Shown here piece by piece: positions 58,742 to 64,000 of a DNA stretch of 64,000 nucleotides. Made by a program: the position numbers and the translations under genes. Position 1 is the stretch's first letter; each line of letters starts with the position of its first letter. The stretch comes from Lepas anatifera. Its lineage: Eukaryota; Arthropoda; Thecostraca; Lepadidae. The DNA is taken from assembly GCA_034440635.1 (NCBI GenBank), contig JAOTON010001488.1:310001-374000 (forward strand), given 5' to 3'. The notes under the pieces are model-generated. The model was not told the DNA's origin. It was given only the letters and a program-made list of their open reading frames with translations, and did not search any database.

Positions 58742-58923
58742 TATATTTTGTATTTGTATTTGTATTTGTATCATTCTTGAGCACATCCAATCAATTTTGG
58801 TTTTTCATGGCTCGTGTCACAGTAGATAGATGTGAATAAAGTGTGAAAAATACACACCCACACACCCACAGACACATCTTTCACACATTTACATATACAA
58901 TAATCGATACAAGTGGTCACTGG

Positions 58924-59586
58924 TTAGGGGTTGTGCATGTGTGCCCGCAGTCGTCGCTTAAATGAGCCTGCACGGCCACCAAGCACACGTCCGGGAAGTC
59001 GGTTGTAGTACTTTACAACGCGGTAAAAGAACTGCCTCCTCCCTGCCTCTGTTCTGATTCGTGGCAGGTTGTAGGCGCTATCCTGACGCGTAACGGTTTG
59101 TCGCACATCACGCCTCTTAGTCAGCCTTCGAGAGATGACGCGTGGTTTGCCGCTTTCAATCGCACGTCTCAAAAGGCCCACCGCGTGGTACATGCCGAGA
59201 TCTCGCGCAGACAGCCAACCCAGCTCATGTATAACACTGCTTATGTGGTCTCGTCTCCTCTTTCCAGAAATGACTCTCGCGCAAAAGTTCAGAATCTTCT
59301 GGACACGGTACATGCGCTGCATAGAGCAGCTGCCGTACACACTGATACAGTACCGCACATGGGACACGACCAGACCGTTAACTATTGCTGCTATCAGCTG
59401 GCGTGGCAAACAATGTCTCGCGTGGCTCAGTCCAACAAGGAGACCCGTGCATTTTCTGGAGAGATTACCTATATGATATTCGTAGCTTAAATGGCGATCC
59501 ATGACAAGACCCAGATTCTTCACAGCGTCTGACTCCCTGATGACGGTTCCTTGCATGCTGAGTGTAATTTTTGGCAGATTTCTCAA
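58924..59586 (-). pseudogene. LINE-3 RT C-terminal part
   Basis: A 220-codon frame from ITLSMQGTVIRESDAVKNLG through MDRHLSYEYHIGNLSRKCTG, VRYCISVYGSCSMQRMYRVQ, LPRIRTEAGRRQFFYRVVKY and YNRLPGRVLGGRAGSFKRRL to the stop. It is separated from the upper half (60,011) by about 430 bp in which stops and frame changes break the YADD region (AYIRGHALDPCS... and QYADDTQILIS-like remnants in other frames). The copy is dead. Confidence 0.88.
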
Positions 59587-60010
59587 AATTTGGGGGTTCC
59601 TAAGAGGAGAAACTGTGTTTTTGCAGTGTTCAGTTCCGTGTGATTTTGACTAAACCAATGGTGTAGGGTCTGCAAAGCAGATTCCATGTTCGTGATCATT
59701 TCGGTAAGTTGAGCTTTTTGGCCAGAGATGAGAATTTGGGTGTCATCTGCGTATTGGATAATATGAGCACCGCTTTCAAGATAGATGCCTAAATCGTTGG
59801 AGAAGATGTTGTAGAGCAGGGGTCCAAGGCATGACCCCTGATATACGCCTATAGAATTTGGAAGTCTTCCGGAAAGGTTTTTGGTGCTCGAATTTGTGGC
59901 CTGGAGGTGAAAACCCTGGTTATCTTGAAGCCCAGATGGTTGATTTTTCCTACATGGTAACCGAACCTGCTGGTAGTGGCCGGAAAGATAGCTGCGGAAC
60001 CATTCACTGT

Positions 60011-61135
60011 CTATACCGTATAGTTCAAGTTTTTTACTAGTTTTTTGTGATCAACAACATCAAAACATTTGCTTAAATCTAACAGCACCAAAAGAGTAAT
60101 TTTGCCGTCATCCATAGCCTCCAGAATATGGTCTGTTGCTGTCAGAAGAGCGGTCTCGGTTGAGTGGAAGCGGCGGAAACCGTGTTGAGACTCCGAGATG
60201 AGATGGTTTGAGTACAGATAAGATGATGGCTGCTGGTGAACAATTCGTTCAGTAATTTTGGCGAGGCATGGTACCAGTGATATGGGTCTGAATGCTGAGG
60301 GATCGGAGAGAGCTCCTGTTCCTTTAAAGATAGGCTCAATGATTGCCAGTTTCCATGATTCAGGGACAGATCCAGTTACTAAGCTAGTGTTCACAATACA
60401 GAGCACAATGTGAGCAACAACATCGAAACACTTTTTCAGAAATTTCATCGGAATACCATCTGATCCACATGCATGGCTATCATTCATGCTCGACACAGTA
60501 AGGCACAGTTCATCTAGGGTCACTGGTTGTACTTTGAACGCCGCCGTTCCGACCCTCGGCAGGCGCACTGGAAGATCAGTGGCGGTGGCAGGTATCGCGG
60601 CTGCTACAGACGCTGCTGTTTTGACACCGATGTCGGCGAAGTATCTATTAAGTTGGTCTGGCTCGATGTCTGGCTGCTGTTGTTGGTTGCCGCCTTTCTT
60701 TCCCTGGATAATCGGTCGTATGCTGCGGTAGATTGATCCTGGTCCGGATGCAGCTATCTTCTGTCTGATGCTGTCGCGCATATCCTGCAGTATGGCAGAC
60801 CGCACCTGCCTATTCAGTGTCCAGTACAGAGGCCGGTCTGACCGGCGTAGTGCTGCGCGCCGCTCAGCAGCCAGCCGCTTGGTGTTTTCGCTGATAGGAG
60901 GCGGGTTCGGGTTGCGGATTCTCACCCGGCGCACTGGGGCGTGAGTGTCAATGGCGGACATAATCTGGCGGTGGAAGTAGTCAGTTTGGGTGGTAACACT
61001 GTCAGTAGAAAAAACCGGAGCCCAATTAACGGCAGCTATATCAGCGCGGAAAAGTTCCATGTCTTTTAAGTGTTTACAGTAATTTTGTTTGTCAAAATTC
61101 CCAGGATGACGAAACTTTGGCGTCAGATACGTCAC
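60011..61135 (-). pseudogene. LINE-3 RT N-terminal half
   Basis: A 374-codon frame: linker with RRVRIRNPNPPPISENTKRL, then GSDGIPMKFLKKCFD, IIEPIFKGTGALSDPSAFRP, ISLVPCLAKITERIVHQQ, ESQHGFRRFHSTETALL and LLVLLDLSKCFDVVDH (RT motif A with the catalytic Asp). The frame ends at a stop just after this motif, before the YADD region. The N-terminal Met is not a true start since the endonuclease should precede it. Reverse transcriptase for target-primed insertion in an intact relative. Confidence 0.9.
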
Positions 61136-61140
61136 GTTAC

Positions 61141-61807
61141 CCAGGTATGAGAATTCATGGCCTTCTGATTGGTCAGTTGTGATTTGTTTGAAGTCCTATA
61201 TTTCTTTTTAAAAAGAGTTTTGAAATGTAGGTTTTTAGATAATTTTTGTCTGTGAGAGTTCCAAAGTTCTACATCACTGTTTAGACAGAATGACTTGATT
61301 TTTAGAGAACTAAATGGTCATAGCCGAGACTACGTCATTTATACGATAGTGCCAATTCTCGACAAGTCATGTAGAAATATTGATTTTGAGAGCGATTTTA
61401 AGGCATTTGGAGGCCGAATTCGCATAAATGCGAAGAGGACTTCTGACACTAATTTTTGTGACATTTTGATCCAGCTAATAATTTTTTTCGCATATCCCTT
61501 ATTAAGCGCGCAGACAACCGGCTACCTATTAAGTGTTATTGTTTGAATTTTACCGCCATTAAAAGCTTACCTATGGTGTTACATTGCTATTGAACTAATA
61601 AAGCTGTGAAAACTTATTTAATAAGGAGAGCTTAAGTGCCGACGTGGTTTGTGATAGACAAGACATTTTCTCGTTAGAGCCTTACTTTGCATGATAAAGG
61701 GAGATGTTAAGTTTTAACAGTGATTTCTGGTTACTTTAAAAATCATTTAGAGTTTCACATAAAGAGCTTTATTTATAGGGCTTACAAAAGCTCTCTTGTT
61801 GGCAGGG
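61141..61807. other. No recognisable gene
   Basis: AT-rich sequence between LINE-3 and the next TIR element. No motif-bearing frame. Confidence 0.45.
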
Positions 61808-63878
61808 TTTACACTGAGAAAAATTGAGTCCTTTTGGCTAAACTGAGTCGGTGCTGAAAGCGAGTCTGGATTCTGGTGTCAAACTCGGTTGGAATCAGGC
61901 AGAATCAGGCTCATTGTATTCCCTTCGCAGACTCAATGTAATCTCTTGGACTGGATTGAGTCTAGCACGTAGTGTTTTCTGAAGCTCATATAATGATCAC
62001 CGTAAGCTCGGGAATAAAATGTCTGATGCCTGGTTTCAAATGATTCTTCGCCCGGTATAGAAAAACTCCACGGCATCAATGTATTCCATCAGCAAAATCG
62101 TCATGGAATCATTATGTTCCAACTCTCCACGAGACATGGTTTAGAAAAACATGCCCCTCCCCTCAACACAACTGAACTCGATGCAAGCCTCGAACGAAAC
62201 CGCCTCTTTTGAGTCTGCATTTGGCATAAAATTAGTCTAGTAGCAAAACTGATGCTGGTATAATTGTAGTCTGTGTGGCATACTTTGAGTCGTGCCTAGA
62301 GTTTCATTGGGTTCACTAGATGTTCCTCGTTAGTCTTCGTGTTTTTTTCTTAAATTGAAACTTTCTGTAAAGATGTTACTTATCGTGCTGTTGTGGCCTT
62401 GTTATTACATTAACTTTGTCTGATGATAATGAGGGTAATCCAATTTGTTTGCCGCAGTCCACTTCAGCCTCGAGAAAGATAACATAATGGCAACTTTGTA
62501 TTAGGACACAAACATTAAACAACAATCACGTTCACCATTTTTCGGACACACATGAAATGCCTTTAATGAACAGTTCTCTCCCATATCGCCCAGGAGCGGT
62601 CCAGGCTTACACTTCAAGCACATGCCGCTGTTGTCAGAGATAGCAGCCCTCGTTTACTTTGGATATATAGATATGATTGTAGACATGTTTGCTTCAAAGT
62701 ATCCCGTCATGGCTGAAAAAATCTCATTCTGTGCACGATATTGTACAAAATGAGACTTACCTCTGTCCAGCGATGGGCGTGCGTTCAGAAGCTCCTGTGA
62801 AAATCCTTCTAATCTTTTTTAAGCGCCTCTAATCTGTGCTCAAATTGAGCTTAAAACGATCTTTAGAACACGTGGGTGACTGTATCCAACAGTAACAGAT
62901 GCTTCTCACTACTTCACCAACTTTGCATAGCAAGGGCTGTTCTGCGCGGCCAAACTTGGGGCTTCAGTGCATGTTGCCGTCATCTAGCTGACACACATGG
63001 ACTCCTGGTTTTGGCCACCAGTACAATGAATGCCTGAACCTTCGCAGTCCCAGTATGCTTCTTCACTCTCGCTAGCTCTCAGCGGAGTCTGTCGGTCATC
63101 AGACTCAGCTTAAGCTTCTCCTCTTGATCCGTTATCACCGCTAGGTCTGTCGATGTGGCTTCTCCCGTAAACCATGCCAAATGCAGCGTCACTTCTTCAG
63201 GCCCCTCAGGTCAAAAACTGAGTTGGATCGATGTAGAAGCACGTGCCAACGTAAAGTGAAAAGGGTCAGCTATTCCCCTCAAATTTCGCCCGGATCACGA
63301 CGCCAAAGTTTTGTGGCCAGCTCTGCGTGCAATGGCAGGAACACTGAAGATGGTGCGAAACGGTGAGTAAGTTTTCTCAATCGCGGGTCGAGCACGCGCA
63401 CGCAATCTCCGGATACGCTTTGACTTGGGATCAAAATACACTGGGGTTTCGAATGATTCTGCAGCTAAAGCTCCCATATTCCTGGTTATTTCTGGTGACA
63501 GACTATATTGATTCCCAGTATAAAATGAAACTTTGAAGAGGATATTAATAGCTCTTTGAATTTCGCGCCTAGAATAGGTCGAGCACCTAGGGTAAAATGA
63601 TGCTTTGTGGGGTAAAAAAGATCTCACTTGTAATACCATATTGGTATCATATTAAGCTTCTTCCCATCATGTTTAGAAGCCGAGAATCATTTTAAGCTGC
63701 CAAGGCCTACAAAAACACTTCCTGTGCTGGAATTATGCTGGGAGGAGGATCTAATGAGAGCACGCATGCTCAAATGTTCCTTGAATAAGGTTTCATGGCA
63801 TCATTTTATGCTCGAGCAGACCGTGATTCCGGATTAGATAGAGCACATAGGAATAAACATTTCTCTCAGTGTATAATG
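61808..63878. mobile_element. Candidate 2.1-kb TIR element (CACTGAGA tips)
   Basis: The left tip TTTACACTGAGAAAAATT and the right tip AACATTTCTCTCAGTGTATA are inverted repeats with a few mismatches. TA flanks both CACTGAGA tips. The left subterminal region (61,830-62,300) has repeated GAGTC/GACTC motifs. A minus-strand 114-aa frame (63,295-63,639), Arg-rich in the middle (SKRIRRLRARARP), is not recognisable as a transposase. The borders rest on the tips only. Confidence 0.5.
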
Positions 63879-64000
63879 TAGGCGAATCCTCGTTACGGCG
63901 AATCAAATTATATACGGTATGAACATGCTGTGTCAAAATCTAAGAGTGACCTAACCAAAGGTCAGATCAAGAGCATTATCTGGTCTGACATAGGTAATAG

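Larger units (their letters stand above)
58742..61140 (-). mobile_element. CR1/Daphne-like LINE (LINE-3), 5'-truncated
   Basis: Minus-strand LINE with a 3' tail of (ATACAA)n at 58,742-58,770. It carries the C-terminal part of the endonuclease/RT protein but lacks the endonuclease domain; homology stops near 61,140 after MTYLTPKFRHPGN. It is related to LINE-1 by shared blocks (KVQPxxLDELCLTVSSM, RPISLxPxxxKxxERxV, MDRHLSYE, RYCISVYGS) but is clearly a different subfamily. Confidence 0.87.

Overview
This window is a repeat-rich stretch of an animal (invertebrate) nuclear genome, most likely an arthropod, possibly a crustacean. There are no bacterial operons. Coding signal is confined to short spliced exons and to decayed retroelements. 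(TA)n microsatellites, tRNA-derived SINEs, CR1/Daphne-like LINEs, an RNase H-bearing LINE, Penelope-like elements (PLEs) and many TTAA-flanked non-autonomous transposons fill the rest. The species cannot be named from the sequence alone.

The one host gene I can support is a Rab small GTPase of the Rab26/Rab37 type on the minus strand. It has a low-complexity N-terminal exon (32,213-32,431) and two alternative versions of the same P-loop/switch I exon (27,921-28,031 and 21,685-21,795). Both versions are exactly 111 nt, both are in phase 0 with consensus splice sites, and they encode different 37-residue segments. This is the signature of mutually exclusive exons. The rest of the GTPase domain was not found to the left and probably lies outside the window.

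Layout from left to right. 1-7 kb: little recognisable sequence, a (TA)n tract, a roughly 30-bp GC-rich minisatellite (4.68-5.31 kb), a CT-rich tract, a roughly 70-bp tandem repeat and a tRNA-SINE. 7.27-8.52 kb: a TTAA element (family delta) with another short TIR element nested in it. 8.8-10.4 kb: the 3' end of a LINE interrupted by a 1-kb PLE whose two inverted arms each carry a hammerhead ribozyme motif, with a 12-bp target duplication. 13.06-21.35 kb: a second PLE as two near-identical head-to-head 1.59-kb arms; the left arm is split by a 4.8-kb DNA transposon with 14-bp terminal inverted repeats. 21.7-32.4 kb: the Rab exons and their introns. 33.9-40.85 kb: a three-level nest, an RNase H LINE inside a CR1-like LINE inside a TTAA element (family alpha). 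43.4-44.1 kb: an inverted alpha copy. 47.8-58.5 kb: a cluster of TTAA elements (families alpha, beta, gamma) dense in AGGTCA half-sites. 58.74-61.14 kb: a decayed 5'-truncated LINE. 61.8-63.9 kb: a TIR-bounded repeat.

The most interesting material is the shared architecture of the TTAA elements: a terminal motif doubled at one end and single at the other, each followed by a GC-rich hairpin. The hammerhead-bearing PLE, the palindromic PLE carrying a young DNA transposon, and the Rab alternative exon pair come next. All coordinates and alignments were made by eye; borders of diverged repeats are approximate.
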